Below, in pieces: positions 9,254 to 19,971 of a DNA stretch of 51,426 bases (position 1 is the first letter of the stretch; each line of letters opens with the position of its first letter). The position numbers were made by a program, and so were the translations under genes. The notes below the pieces were generated by a model, which worked only from the letters and a program-made list of their open reading frames with translations, did not search any database and was not told where the DNA came from. Source of the DNA: an uncultured Myxococcales bacterium (GTDB taxonomy: Bacteria > Myxococcota_A > Polyangia > Fen-1088); contig CALAOV010000381.1 in the NCBI GenBank assembly GCA_937889515.1, forward strand, positions 1 through 51,426, in the 5' to 3' direction.

Positions 9254-10058
9254 GACCGCCTCATACCAGGAAGCCGCCGCCTTCTTCAAACCGCCGCCGC
9301 GCGCGGTCCTGTTCGACGCCGGGTTCACCCTGACGTTTCACGACGGCGCGCGCATCGCCGCCTACGCGGCGCTGGCCGGCATTCGCGCCGACGCCGCGGC
9401 GCTGGAGCGCGCCGAGGGCGCCCTGCGCGCCGAGCTGCGCGAGACCGAGGGCGTCACCCTGCGCACCCACGACGACGGCGGCTACCGCTGGCACCAGCAC
9501 CTGTACCGGCGCTTGCTGGCACTGGCCGAGACCCCGGGCGATCCGGAGCGGCTCGACAGCGCCGCCGGGGTCATCTTGCGCCAGCACCGCGCCAGCAACG
9601 CCTGGCGCCGCATCGGCCCCGGCGTTCGGGAGGCCGTCGGGCGCCTGCGCGCGGCTGGCCTTGTGCTCGCCGTCGTCTCGAACAGCGAAGGCACCATCGA
9701 ACAGATGCTGGTCGAGATCGATCTTCGCGCCGCCTTCGACGCCGTCGTCGATTCGGCCGTGGTCGGCGTCACCAAGCCCGATCCGCGCATCTTCCAGATC
9801 GCGCTCGACCGCCTCGGCGTCTCGCCGGCCGACGCGATCATGGTGGGCGACTCTCCCTCGGCCGATATCGCCGGCGCCGAGGCCGCCGGCCTCCGCGCCG
9901 CCCTCATCGACCCCCACGGCCTGTACCCGTGGTGCCGCGCCCCTCACTTCGACGGCGTTCCCGCTTTCGTCGAAGCTTTGCTCACCGCCCGCGAGGGGGA
10001 TGGGTCCCCCCCGCGCGGCGAGCGTGGCTATCCGATAGCTGCCGATAGCTGCCGATAG
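9252..10058 (+). CDS. HAD-superfamily hydrolase (HAD-IA type)
   Basis: 268 aa. Motif I is VLFDAGFTLTF, with Gly in place of the second Asp region as in other DAGxT-type HAD-IA enzymes. Motif II is LAVVSNSEG. Motifs III and IV are KPDPRIFQIAL and DAIMVGDSPSADIAGAEAAG. It is probably a small-molecule phosphatase or phosphonatase-like enzyme; the substrate cannot be told. ATG 9252 is the only start compatible with motif I and shares two bases with the start of the divergent adenosyltransferase gene. The last codons and stop lie inside a 10-bp tandem repeat, so the tail after about residue 250 (GDGSPPRGERG...) may be non-conserved. Confidence 0.85.
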
Positions 10059-10061
10059 CTG
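10032..10061. repeat. Three exact tandem copies of the 10-mer ccgatagctg
   Basis: Copies at 10032-10041, 10042-10051 and 10052-10061, without mismatches. The array spans the stop codon of the HAD gene (10056-10058) and ends 3 bp before the stop of the convergent HU gene. A 10-bp period is close to one helical turn. Each unit contains AGCT, so the array is partly self-complementary and may act in termination, but I see no strong stem with a T-tract. Confidence 0.85.
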
Positions 10062-10064
10062 CTG

Positions 10065-10373
10065 CTAAACTAGCGCGTCCTTCGCGGCTTTGACGGGGCG
10101 GGCCTTGAGGACCTTGCGCGCCGGCTTGGCCTTGATGGTGATCGGTTCCTTGGTGAAGGGGTTGATCCCCTTGCGCTCCTTGGTTGCCGGTTTCTTGACG
10201 ACGACGAACTTGGCGAAACCCGGGAGGACGAAGATTCCGTTCTTCTTGAGCTCTTTGTGTCCGACGGTGGCCAGGGACTCGAGGACGCCGGCGACATCTT
10301 TGCGCGCCAGCTTCTCCTTGTGAGCTTCCGTGATGGTCTGGATGATCTGGGACTTCGTCAGCACCTTCGCCAT
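10065..10373 (-). CDS. HU-like nucleoid DNA-binding protein with basic tail (paralogue 1)
   Basis: 102 aa starting at ATG 10373, preceded at 7 nt by a clear Shine-Dalgarno AAGGAG. The HU/IHF fold is visible: N-terminal helices (LTKSQIIQTITEAHKEKL), central helix (VAGVLESLATVGHKELKK), then PGFAKFVVVKKPATKERKG, and the DNA-binding arm region GINPFTKEPITIKAKPARK. The C-terminus (LKARPVKAAKDA) is a short Lys/Ala-rich tail. It is highly similar to the protein at 39012-39317, so this genome has at least two such paralogues. HU proteins bend and compact DNA; the phased A-tracts just upstream of this gene would be natural autoregulatory targets (inference). Confidence 0.88.
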   Translation of the reverse strand: MAKVLTKSQIIQTITEAHKEKLARKDVAGVLESLATVGHKELKKNGIFVLPGFAKFVVVKKPATKERKGINPFTKEPITIKAKPARKVLKARPVKAAKDALV

Positions 10374-10462
10374 GTCGGTCTCCTTTTTCGCGCTGGCGCG
10401 GACGGCACGACCGCCCGCCAATTCGGTCACAGACTCTAAATACAAAGATCAGCGGACGGAAC

Positions 10463-10505
10463 AAAAAACGGCCAAAACGCCGCAAAAAATCGCTCGCGCG
10501 TTTTT
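10463..10505. promoter_or_regulatory. Helically phased A-tracts (probable intrinsically curved DNA) between hu and dam
   Basis: A6 at 10463-10468, A4 at 10474-10477, A6 at 10484-10489 and T5 at 10501-10505. The first three are centred 10-11 bp apart, the spacing that gives net DNA curvature. They lie in the 173-bp divergent region between the HU and Dam genes, which is far more AT-rich than its surroundings. They may act as UP elements or as sites for nucleoid proteins. Confidence 0.55.
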
Positions 10506-10546
10506 CTTGCGCCCCGCACGCGATTCACGCTACGGAAGTACGCAAG

Positions 10547-11380
10547 ATGCATGATCGCGCGCGGCCGGCGCCGTTCCTGAAGTGGGCGGGCGGCAAGCGT
10601 CAGCTGCTCCCGCGCATTCTGCAACTCGTACCGGCGCGTATCGACACCTACTACGAGCCCTTTGTCGGAGGCGGCGCGGTCTTCTTCGCGCTGGCGGCGC
10701 GGGGCCGGTTTCGGCGCGCGGTGATCGGCGACGCGAACGCCGAGCTGGTCATCTGCTACCAGGCGGTCCAACAAGATGTCGACGGGGTCATCGCGGCCTT
10801 GCGCAAGTACCGGAACGACCACGACGAGTACTACCGGGTGCGGGCCAAGGATCCGGCCCGGTGGTCTCCGGCGGCTCGGGCCGCCCGCGTCATCTTTTTG
10901 AACCGCTGCGGGTACAACGGGCTCTACCGCGTCAACAGCAAGGGGCTCTTCAACGTCCCATTCGGCCGCTACCGGCGGCCCCTGATCTGCGACGAGGAGA
11001 AGCTGCGCGCGGCGGCCCAGGCCCTCCGGACCGTCAGGATCGCCTGCGGCGACTTCGCGAAGGCGCTGGCCAAGCCCCGGCCCGACGACTTTGTCTATCT
11101 GGATCCCCCCTACGTGCCGATCTCCGCCACCTCGTCGTTCACGGCCTACGCCTCCCGTGACTTCGGGACCGCCGCGCAGGAGCGTCTGGCGGAGACGCTG
11201 CGCGCGCTGTCGGCGCGGGGCGTACCGGCGTTGCTGTCGAACTCCGATTGCGCGACGACGCGGCAGCTCTACCGGGGCCTCGACATCGAACGGATCCGCG
11301 CGCGCCGCGCGATCAATTCGGTGGCCCGCCGGCGGGGTCCGGTCGACGAGATCCTGGTCAAGGTCGGGGTCGGCGGCTAG
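10547..11380 (+). CDS. dam: DNA adenine methyltransferase (Dam / D12 class)
   Basis: 277 aa. Alpha-class N6-adenine methylase that uses SAM. The SAM-binding motif [15 protein letters not shown] is at the N-terminus, followed by [15 protein letters not shown], the [17 protein letters not shown]...FNVPFG segment typical of Dam, and the catalytic VYLDPPYVP (DPPY) in the second half. Length equals the Dam family norm. No restriction endonuclease gene is adjacent, so it is probably a solitary methylase used for regulation or repair; GATC specificity is expected from the family but not proven here. It is transcribed divergently from the HU gene. Confidence 0.9.
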   Translation: MHDRARPAPFLKWAGGKRQLLPRILQLVPARIDTYYEPFVGGGAVFFALAARGRFRRAVIGDANAELVICYQAVQQDVDGVIAALRKYRNDHDEYYRVRAKDPARWSPAARAARVIFLNRCGYNGLYRVNSKGLFNVPFGRYRRPLICDEEKLRAAAQALRTVRIACGDFAKALAKPRPDDFVYLDPPYVPISATSSFTAYASRDFGTAAQERLAETLRALSARGVPALLSNSDCATTRQLYRGLDIERIRARRAINSVARRRGPVDEILVKVGVGG

Positions 11381-11406
11381 CGGATCGCGTGTTATGGTCC
11401 CGCGCC

Positions 11407-11847
11407 ATGACGAAGCTCTGCGGGGTCTTGCTTGCGGCCGCGCTCGCCGCGTTTCCGGCCTGCACGCACAAGGCAGGCGGGGCGGGATCGCCCGAGGCCA
11501 AAGCCGCGGCGGCCGCGGCCGGCGGCCTGGTGATCGACGACCTCAAGCCCGGCACCGGGATGGCGGCGGCCAAGGGGAAGGTCGTCTCGGTCCACTACAC
11601 TGGGCGCCTCCCCGACGGCACCAAGTTCGATAGCTCGTACGATCGCGGGCAGCCGATCGAGTTCCCGCTGGGCGCCGGGGTGGTCATCAAGGGCTGGGAT
11701 CAGGGGATCGACGGCATGCGCGTGGGCGGCAAGCGCAAGCTGACGATCCCGCCCGATCTCGCCTACGGGACCCGCGGAACGCCGGGCGGACCCATTCCAC
11801 CGAACGCCACCCTCGTCTTCGAAGTCGAGCTGGTGGCGGTGAAGTGA
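11407..11847 (+). CDS. FKBP-type peptidyl-prolyl cis-trans isomerase, lipoprotein/periplasmic
   Basis: 146 aa. A signal sequence ([19 protein letters not shown]) ends in a possible lipobox Cys, followed by an Ala/Gly spacer. The FKBP domain covers about residues 38-146, with [23 protein letters not shown], the active-site loop [20 protein letters not shown], and [26 protein letters not shown]. It probably assists folding of exported proteins. A TATGGT hexamer lies 8 nt before the ATG and no Shine-Dalgarno sequence is present. The reading frame is open upstream to 11248 but overlaps dam and has shadow composition, so the ATG at 11407 was chosen. Confidence 0.92.
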   Translation: MTKLCGVLLAAALAAFPACTHKAGGAGSPEAKAAAAAAGGLVIDDLKPGTGMAAAKGKVVSVHYTGRLPDGTKFDSSYDRGQPIEFPLGAGVVIKGWDQGIDGMRVGGKRKLTIPPDLAYGTRGTPGGPIPPNATLVFEVELVAVK

Positions 11848-11905
11848 CCCAGGCAACCGAGGTCGTCACTCAGGCAGTAACCAAAGTCTAGCGGCGGGCA
11901 TCCAG

Positions 11906-11927
11906 GGCTTTCGTGCTGGCGAAAGCC
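11906..11927 (+). terminator. Hairpin between fkp and fusA
   Basis: GGCTTTCG (11906-11913) pairs with CGAAAGCC (11920-11927) across a 6-nt loop. It sits 58 nt after the FKBP stop and about 55 nt before the EF-G ATG. No T-tract follows; it may be a terminator for the FKBP gene or a leader structure for fusA. A TAAACT hexamer follows at 11939-11944. Confidence 0.5.
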
Positions 11928-11981
11928 TGAAACTTCACTAAACTGCCGCGCCCCTACCCCTGAAAGAACGAGAAGCAACCC

Positions 11982-14075
<2,094 letters not shown>

Positions 14076-14132
14076 CCCGGTCCGCGTGAGCGCAGGCGGG
14101 CTTTGCCCACCGGAGCTCTTCGCGGGAGGTCG

Positions 14133-14155
14133 CAGGAACTCTCTCAGGGTTCCTG
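14133..14155. terminator. Hairpin over the end of the ClC gene, between convergent genes
   Basis: CAGGAAC (14133-14139) and GTTCCTG (14149-14155) form a 7-bp stem with a 9-nt loop. It spans the stop codon of the ClC gene (14144-14146), 58 nt after fusA. Sequence resembles the hairpin at 35704-35726 (GGGAACC/GGTTCCC type). Confidence 0.45.
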
Positions 14156-15850
14156 ACCAATTACCGGGTGATCGGCGGCGTCCAGGTAAAAGCGCGAGAT
14201 GTCGGCCTCGTCGAGCAGGCCCACCACGTTCCCCTCGACGTCGGTGACCTGAATCTCGCGCAGCTTGTTGTTGAGCATGGTCTCGGCCGCAGTTCGTAGG
14301 TTGGCGTCGATGCGGACCGAAAAATCCCGGGCCGCGATGGGAATGCCGCTGACCGAGATCATGCGCATGATGGTGCTCACCTTGGTCGACCGCAGGAGAT
14401 CGGGCGTCGCGGGCCGCTGGTGCACCGGCGACTCTCGCTGGGTCTTCACCTGGGCGCGGTAGAGAGACTTCCCGCGCAGCGCGATGAAGGCGATCCCCTC
14501 CGCCAGCATGAGCGGCACCAGCAGGTCGTAGCTTCCCGCCAGCTCGCAGACCAGGACCAGCGATGACAGCGGTGTGTGGGCGATGCCGCCGTAGAAGGTG
14601 CCCATGGCGACCAGCGCGAAGGCGCCCGGATCGATGCGCGGGTCGTGTAGCAAAAGCTGCGCGACGCGGCCGAAGGCGCCGCCGAAGAGGCCGCCGATGA
14701 CCAGGGCCGGCGCAAAATCGCCCGCGCTGCCGCCGGTGCCGATGGTGAGCGACGAAGCGACGATCTTGGACAGGCAGAGAAAGAGCAGCAGGGCGGCGCC
14801 GGCCCAGCCGATCGGGAGCCAGCTGGCGCCGCTGATGGCGACCTGCACGGCGCCGTAGCCACCGCCCAGGAGGCCGAGCCCCTGGCCCGGCTGCGCCAGA
14901 CGCCAGCCGACGGTCGCGATGATCGGCACGCAGAAGACGCCCAGCGCGAGGCCCCCCAGCGCGGGGCGCGCCCAGGCGGGGATAGCGGTGAGCCGGGCGG
15001 TCAGCCGCTGCACCGCGCGCAGCGAGGTGAGGAACAGCGCCGCCAGCACCGACACGAGCAGCGCCAACACGCCATAGAGCCAGAGATGTTTGATGACGAA
15101 GGGGAACCGCCCGGGGTGCGCGAAGAGCGTGGTCTCGCCGAAGATCGAGATGACCACCGAGTAGGCGGTCACGCTGGCGAGGACCGCCGGGATGAGCGCG
15201 TCGGACTCGAAGTCGTCGCGATAGAGGACCTCGACGGCCAGCAGCGCGGCGCCGAGCGGGGTGCGGAACACGGCCGCGATGCCGGCCGCGACGCCCGCGA
15301 CCATCAGGATGCGCCGCTCCGCGAGGTCGACCCGCAGCAGGCGCCCGCAGAGCGATCCGAGGGCGCCGCCGATCTGCATGGTCGGACCCTCGCGCCCGCC
15401 CGAGCCGCCGGTGCCCAGCGTGAAGATCGACGCGATAGCCTTGACCCAGGAGACCCGCTTGCGGATGTTGGCGTCCTGGCGGTGGAAGGCCTCGATCATG
15501 GCGTCGCCGCCGCCGCCGCGGGTCTCGGGCGCCAGCTCGGAGATGATGCCGCTGGCCAGCGCGCCGATGGCGGGCAAGAGCGCCAGCAGCCAGGGGCGAA
15601 AATGAATGGCGTGCGCCAGCTCGGGCAGGAAGGTCTCGCCGCTGGCGCGAAGGGGCCGGTAGCCGCCCAGATCCTCCAGCACCAGGCGCTGCACCACCTC
15701 CAGCGTCGCGAAGAAGGCGGCCCCCGCGAGGCCCGCCGCGACGCCCACGATCGCGGCGTGAAAGAGGGTACGGCCGACGACGCGAAGATCAGGTGGCGTC
15801 GCCTCCTTGAGGATCGTGGTCAGGAGCTCGCGGCCAACCACCCTTCTCAT
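14144..15850 (-). CDS. ClC-family chloride channel or Cl-/H+ antiporter with C-terminal CBS domains
   Basis: 568 aa polytopic membrane protein. The ClC signatures are GTGGSGGREGPTMQIGGALG, containing the gating Glu, and GSAGDFAPALVIGGLFGGAFG, with many hydrophobic helices between about residues 25 and 450. The last 110 residues form a CBS pair (STIMRMISVSGIPIAARD ... NNKLREIQVTDVEGNVVGLLD) likely to bind adenine nucleotides and gate transport. The GSGIP motif at the first selectivity position is not evident near the N-terminus, so anion preference is uncertain. It is divergent from the HAD-IB gene with a 53-bp gap. Confidence 0.9.
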   Translation of the reverse strand: MRRVVGRELLTTILKEATPPDLRVVGRTLFHAAIVGVAAGLAGAAFFATLEVVQRLVLEDLGGYRPLRASGETFLPELAHAIHFRPWLLALLPAIGALASGIISELAPETRGGGGDAMIEAFHRQDANIRKRVSWVKAIASIFTLGTGGSGGREGPTMQIGGALGSLCGRLLRVDLAERRILMVAGVAAGIAAVFRTPLGAALLAVEVLYRDDFESDALIPAVLASVTAYSVVISIFGETTLFAHPGRFPFVIKHLWLYGVLALLVSVLAALFLTSLRAVQRLTARLTAIPAWARPALGGLALGVFCVPIIATVGWRLAQPGQGLGLLGGGYGAVQVAISGASWLPIGWAGAALLLFLCLSKIVASSLTIGTGGSAGDFAPALVIGGLFGGAFGRVAQLLLHDPRIDPGAFALVAMGTFYGGIAHTPLSSLVLVCELAGSYDLLVPLMLAEGIAFIALRGKSLYRAQVKTQRESPVHQRPATPDLLRSTKVSTIMRMISVSGIPIAARDFSVRIDANLRTAAETMLNNKLREIQVTDVEGNVVGLLDEADISRFYLDAADHPVIGQEP

Positions 15851-15903
15851 CGCAACGGCTAGGCCATTATGCCTGTGGTATACGGGGCCGGCACGAATTT
15901 CCC

Positions 15904-16566
15904 ATGGCCGCCGCAGCCTTTTATGATCTGGACGGGACGCTGGTCCGCACGAACCTGGTGCACGCGTTCGCCTTCAGCGCCCGCAACCAGCAAGGGATCC
16001 TCAAGAGCATCACCAAGACGATCGCGACGCTCTCCAGCGTCCCGCTGTTCATGGCGGCCGACTTCTTCAACCGGCGGCTGTTCAACGACATCTTCTTCGT
16101 GCGCTACAAGGGCGAGTCGGAGGATCGCCTCCGCTGCCTGTCGCAAGAGCTGTTCGACACCGTGCTCAAGCCGTCGATTTTTCCGGGCGCCTACGAGCTC
16201 ATCGACAAATCGCGTCAACTCGGGCTGCGCCAGGTGCTGGTGACCGGGGCGCTCGACCTGACGGTCCAGCCGCTCGCCAGGCATCTCAAGATCGACGACT
16301 ATGTGACCAATCGATTGGAATTCGTGGACGGTTACGCAACCGGGCGGCTGCTGCCGCCGGTGGTGGCGGCCGCCTCCAAAGCGAGCTGGATGCGGATCTA
16401 CGCCGAGAAAGAGAAGTTGAACCTGTCCGACTGCTACAGCTACAGCGACAGCATGAGCGATCTGCCCATGCTGTCGGTGGTCGGCCACCCCACGGCCGTC
16501 AACCCCGATCTGCGGCTGCGCAACACGGCATTGCAACACGACTGGCCAATACTGGATCTACGATGA
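15904..16566 (+). CDS. HAD-IB family phosphatase (SerB-like)
   Basis: 220 aa. Motif I is [12 protein letters not shown] near the N-terminus, motif [14 protein letters not shown], and motifs [18 protein letters not shown] and [16 protein letters not shown]. The alpha-helical cap between about 20 and 95 is that of HAD subfamily IB (phosphoserine phosphatase-like). The substrate is unknown. Its TGA overlaps the ATG of the next gene (ATGA at 16563-16566), so the two are translationally coupled, which suggests that the HAD enzyme and the LarA-like protein act on the same metabolite or pathway (inference). Confidence 0.85.
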   Translation: MAAAAFYDLDGTLVRTNLVHAFAFSARNQQGILKSITKTIATLSSVPLFMAADFFNRRLFNDIFFVRYKGESEDRLRCLSQELFDTVLKPSIFPGAYELIDKSRQLGLRQVLVTGALDLTVQPLARHLKIDDYVTNRLEFVDGYATGRLLPPVVAAASKASWMRIYAEKEKLNLSDCYSYSDSMSDLPMLSVVGHPTAVNPDLRLRNTALQHDWPILDLR

Positions 16567-18188
16567 GAGAACGATCTCCGAAAGTCTTGCGCGGGCCGGT
16601 CCCGCGGAACAAAGAGGACGATCAGGTCGTCTACATCGACGGCGACTCGGCGCCGCGCATCCTGTTCTCCGGCGAGGACCTGCTGCTCGAGGATCTGCCG
16701 ATCGGGACGCGGGTCATCTATCCCAAGCCGCCCATCGAGGGCCTCGCCAATCCGGGCGCCGCGATCCGCTACGCCCTCAACCACCCGCACGACTCGGAGC
16801 CCCTTTACGCGCAGCTGGCGCCCGGCATGCGGGTGACCATCGCGGTCGACGACATCAGCCTGCCGTTGCCGCCCATGACCACCCCCGACATCCGGCAGAC
16901 CATCATCGAGATCGTGCTCGAGCTGCTGGACGCCAACGGTGTCGACGACGTGCACATCGTGATCGCCAACTCGCTCCACCGCCGCCTCTCCGAGGCGGAG
17001 ATGAAGCGGATGGTGGGCAGCAAGATCCACGACGCGTTCTATCCGGACCGCTACTACAACCACGACGCCGAGGATCCCGACGGCATCGTCCACCTGGGCA
17101 AGACCGACCACGGCGAGAGCGTCAACATCAACCGCCGCGCCGTCGAGAGCGATCTGGTCATCTACGTCAACATCAACCTGGTCCCCATGGATGGCGGGCA
17201 CAAGTCGGTCGCGGTCGGCCTGTGCGACTACGAGAGCCTGCGGCCTCACCACGAGCCGGAGACCATCCGAGCGTCGGACAGCTACATGGACCCCAAGCGG
17301 TCGATGCTCAACACCAAGGTCGAACGCCAGGGCGCGCTGGTCGACCGGCACATGAACGTCTTTCACATCGAGACCGCGCTCAACAACCGGATCTACGCCG
17401 GTGCCACCGCGTTCTTGTCGAAGAACGAGGACGAGTTCACCGAGATCGATCGCCTCAAGTTCGAGGCGATGCGCTGGACGCTGTCGAAGATGCCCCGCGG
17501 CGCCAAACGCAAGCTGTTCCAGTCGATCCCGGCCCAGTACCAGATGATCGCCTGCCACGCCGGCAAGACCGAGCCCGTGCACGAGAAGATCCTGCAGCGC
17601 TGCTGGGATCAATACGCCGTGCACGTGCGCGGCCAGGCGGACGTCCTCATCTGCCCGGTGCCGTTCGTGTCGCCCTACAACGTGAACTCGATCTTGAACC
17701 CGATCCTCGTGCAGGTGATGGGCCTCGGCTACTTCCACAATTTCTATCGCGGCAAGCCGATTCTCAAGAAGGGGGGCGTGCTCATCCTGACCCACCCCTG
17801 CTACGACGAGTTCGACCACAACCACCACCCGTCGTACATCGAGTTCTTCAACCGCCTGCTCCCCGAGACGCGCGACGCGATGAAGCTGCGCCACAAGTAC
17901 GAGGAGGAGTTCGCCAAGAACCCCAGCTACATCGAGATGTACCGGCGCGGCAACGCCTACCACGGCGCGCACCCCTTCTTCATGTGGTACTGGGGCGAAA
18001 ACGGCCGCCAGCACGTGGGCAAGGTGATCGTGGCCGGCGCCGAAAACGCGCACGTGCCCAAGATCCTGGGTTGGGAGCGCTCCGAATCGCTGACCGAAGC
18101 CATCGCGATGGCCAAGAGCTTCGTCGGTCCGTCGCCCGAGATCACGATGATGCACCATCCGCCGATCGTCATGGCGGACATGGAATAG
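16563..18188 (+). CDS. LarA-like (DUF2088) protein, lactate-racemase family
   Basis: 541 aa, about 100 longer than typical LarA. The DUF2088/LarA N-terminal domain is recognisable from [15 protein letters not shown] (equivalent to the DxTRPxP region) and [23 protein letters not shown] (the HRxxxxxE helix). LarA uses a nickel-pincer nucleotide to racemise 2-hydroxy acids. The usual maturation genes larB, larC and larE are not in this window and the Arg of the DxTRP motif is not obvious, so this may be a divergent branch with another function. The C-terminal half is rich in Tyr, His and charged residues ([16 protein letters not shown]). It follows the HAD-IB gene by an ATGA overlap. Confidence 0.65.
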   Translation: MRERSPKVLRGPVPRNKEDDQVVYIDGDSAPRILFSGEDLLLEDLPIGTRVIYPKPPIEGLANPGAAIRYALNHPHDSEPLYAQLAPGMRVTIAVDDISLPLPPMTTPDIRQTIIEIVLELLDANGVDDVHIVIANSLHRRLSEAEMKRMVGSKIHDAFYPDRYYNHDAEDPDGIVHLGKTDHGESVNINRRAVESDLVIYVNINLVPMDGGHKSVAVGLCDYESLRPHHEPETIRASDSYMDPKRSMLNTKVERQGALVDRHMNVFHIETALNNRIYAGATAFLSKNEDEFTEIDRLKFEAMRWTLSKMPRGAKRKLFQSIPAQYQMIACHAGKTEPVHEKILQRCWDQYAVHVRGQADVLICPVPFVSPYNVNSILNPILVQVMGLGYFHNFYRGKPILKKGGVLILTHPCYDEFDHNHHPSYIEFFNRLLPETRDAMKLRHKYEEEFAKNPSYIEMYRRGNAYHGAHPFFMWYWGENGRQHVGKVIVAGAENAHVPKILGWERSESLTEAIAMAKSFVGPSPEITMMHHPPIVMADME

Positions 18189-18190
18189 CG

Positions 18191-19003
18191 ATGCGGCGCC
18201 GAAACGGAATGGCGGCGGGGTTGCCGGCGGTGGTCTTGCTCCTGGGTGTCGCCGTGGGATGCGGCGGGAGCGCCGGGAAGTCGGACGATGGTGCCGCCGG
18301 CGGTGCCGGCGGCGCGGAGGGCGGCCGCACGGGCGGCGCGGGGATGGGCGCGACGGGCGGAATCGGTCCCGACGGCCTGCCCTTTTGCCAGGTGACCACG
18401 CGCCCGGTCGATCCGTTCAACACGCCGTCGACGGGGGCGAACCCGGACGGCGCCGTCGACGCCGGCTCCAGCGCGACCGTCGACGCCGCCGTCACCTCCA
18501 ACGACGACGACAACTGCAATCGGCTCGACCAGATGATGCTGCCCGACGGGGGGGTCGCGGACGATCTCCCCGGACCGACCTGCGCGCCTCAGTCTTTCAC
18601 CGCCGCCAACGACGGCGGCGTCCTGCTGGACGGCGGCGCCGCGGAGTTCCCGGCCGGCGGCACGCTGGTCGACGGCGACTACGATCTGATTGGCTACCGG
18701 TCGAGCGTGGCTGGCGGCGCCAGCACCAAACGCACCATCGCCGTCTACGATGCCGCGACCTACGTCGAGTGGGCGGTCGACGAAATGGGCGGGTCCTCGA
18801 TCCTGGGCCACCAGGTCCTCCGGCTCAACACCACCATGAGCGCCGCCGGCTTCACCTGGGAGGTGGCCACGGTGAACTGCGGCTCGCTCGCCGCGACGGG
18901 CTACGGGTACACGGTCAGGGGCACCGAGCTCGATCTCTTCAATCTCGACTCGAGCGGCGTCGTCCAGAACGTGTACACCTACCAGCGGACCTGCAGCCGC
19001 TGA
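18191..19003 (+). CDS. Secreted lipoprotein with Gly-rich linker, unknown function
   Basis: 270 aa. A basic N-terminus (MRRRNGM), hydrophobic segment and lipobox LGVAVGCGG define a lipoprotein. About 40 residues of Gly/Ala-rich linker follow (GAAGGAGGAEGG), then an Asp-rich segment. The C-terminal 130 residues look like a small beta domain (LVDGDYDLIGYRSSV; TYVEWAVDEMGG; AAGFTWEVATVNCG) with one or two probable disulphides. It starts 2 nt after the LarA-like stop, so it is likely part of the same transcript. No family recognised. Confidence 0.7.
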   Translation: MRRRNGMAAGLPAVVLLLGVAVGCGGSAGKSDDGAAGGAGGAEGGRTGGAGMGATGGIGPDGLPFCQVTTRPVDPFNTPSTGANPDGAVDAGSSATVDAAVTSNDDDNCNRLDQMMLPDGGVADDLPGPTCAPQSFTAANDGGVLLDGGAAEFPAGGTLVDGDYDLIGYRSSVAGGASTKRTIAVYDAATYVEWAVDEMGGSSILGHQVLRLNTTMSAAGFTWEVATVNCGSLAATGYGYTVRGTELDLFNLDSSGVVQNVYTYQRTCSR

Positions 19004-19032
19004 CGGCGACGCCGACCCGTCCGAACGCACCG

Positions 19033-19884
19033 ATGCCGTCTGGATCGAGGGGGCGAGGCCGAGGCTTCACGGCCGCCCGCCGCGTGCGCGAGTGGGTCTC
19101 GCGGATCATCTACGCCCGCGACTGGCCGGCCCGTGCCCTCGATCGGTGGGGCGGGGTGCGGGTGGAGGTGATCCAGCACCGGATCGCGGTGCCGCGGCCG
19201 GGTCGCCCGCCGCTGCGGATCGGTTTCGTCTCCGATCTGCACGTCGGTCCGCTCACCCCGACGCGGCTCCTGGAGGCGGCCTTCGAACGGCTGGCAGAGC
19301 AGGCGCCCGACGTCCTGGTCCTGGGGGGCGACTACGTGTTCCTGGAAGCCACCGCGGCCAAGGCCGATCTGATCGCGCGGCTGGTCGCCCGGGTTGCCGT
19401 GGCCACCAAGATCGCGGTGCTGGGCAATCACGACCTGTGGACCGATCACGCGCTCATCGAGGCGGCGCTCGAGCGCGGTGGCGCGCGGGTGCTGGTCAAC
19501 CGGGCGCTGCGCCTGCCGGCCCCGCACGATGACGTCGCGCTGGTCGGGCTCGACGATCCGTGGACCGGTGCCCCCGATGCCGATCGGGCCTTCGCCGAAG
19601 CGGCGGACGCCGCGGTCCGCATCGCCGTCGTCCACGCGCCCGAGGGGTACCCATTCGTCCGCGATCGGGGCGCGGCGCTGATGCTCTGCGGTCACACCCA
19701 CGGCGGCCAGATCGCGGCGCCGGGTGGCCCCATCGTCGTTCATGGACACCTGGGGCGGCGCTGGCCCGCGGGCCTCTACGACATCGACGGGCTGCCGCTG
19801 TTCGTGTCGCGCGGCATCGGCGCTGTCGAGATCCCGCTGCGCCTCTACGCCCCGCCCGACGTCGCGATCTTCACGGTGCTCTGA
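19033..19884 (+). CDS. Calcineurin-like metallophosphoesterase (YkuE type)
   Basis: 283 aa. All metal-binding blocks are present: FVSDLHVGPLTP, VLVLGGDYVF (GGDY variant of GDxxD), VLGNHDLWTDH and LCGHTHGGQI, followed by GHLGRRWPAGLYDIDG and SRGIG as in YkuE-like phosphodiesterases that act on phospholipid or nucleotide substrates. The start at ATG 19033 is the first Met consistent with the domain; the frame is open back to 18259 but there it is the shadow of the lipoprotein gene. There is no signal peptide, though the basic amphipathic N-terminus (SRGRGRGFTAARRVREW) could contact membranes. Confidence 0.85.
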   Translation: MPSGSRGRGRGFTAARRVREWVSRIIYARDWPARALDRWGGVRVEVIQHRIAVPRPGRPPLRIGFVSDLHVGPLTPTRLLEAAFERLAEQAPDVLVLGGDYVFLEATAAKADLIARLVARVAVATKIAVLGNHDLWTDHALIEAALERGGARVLVNRALRLPAPHDDVALVGLDDPWTGAPDADRAFAEAADAAVRIAVVHAPEGYPFVRDRGAALMLCGHTHGGQIAAPGGPIVVHGHLGRRWPAGLYDIDGLPLFVSRGIGAVEIPLRLYAPPDVAIFTVL

Positions 19885-19971
19885 CGCGCCCGCCAGGTCG
19901 AGGGCCCGACTTGCGGCGGCCTCATTCGGTCCTAGCTTCGGCGCCGGCGAAGGTAGAGTAGCCCTCGGCGC

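Noticed and set aside
10032-10061. CRISPR-like array
   Set aside because: Units are 10 bp with no spacers; it is a plain tandem repeat. No CRISPR repeats or cas genes occur in the window.
10547-11380. Restriction-modification system around the Dam-like methylase
   Set aside because: Neighbours are HU and FKBP; no endonuclease or specificity gene is present, so it is treated as an orphan methylase.
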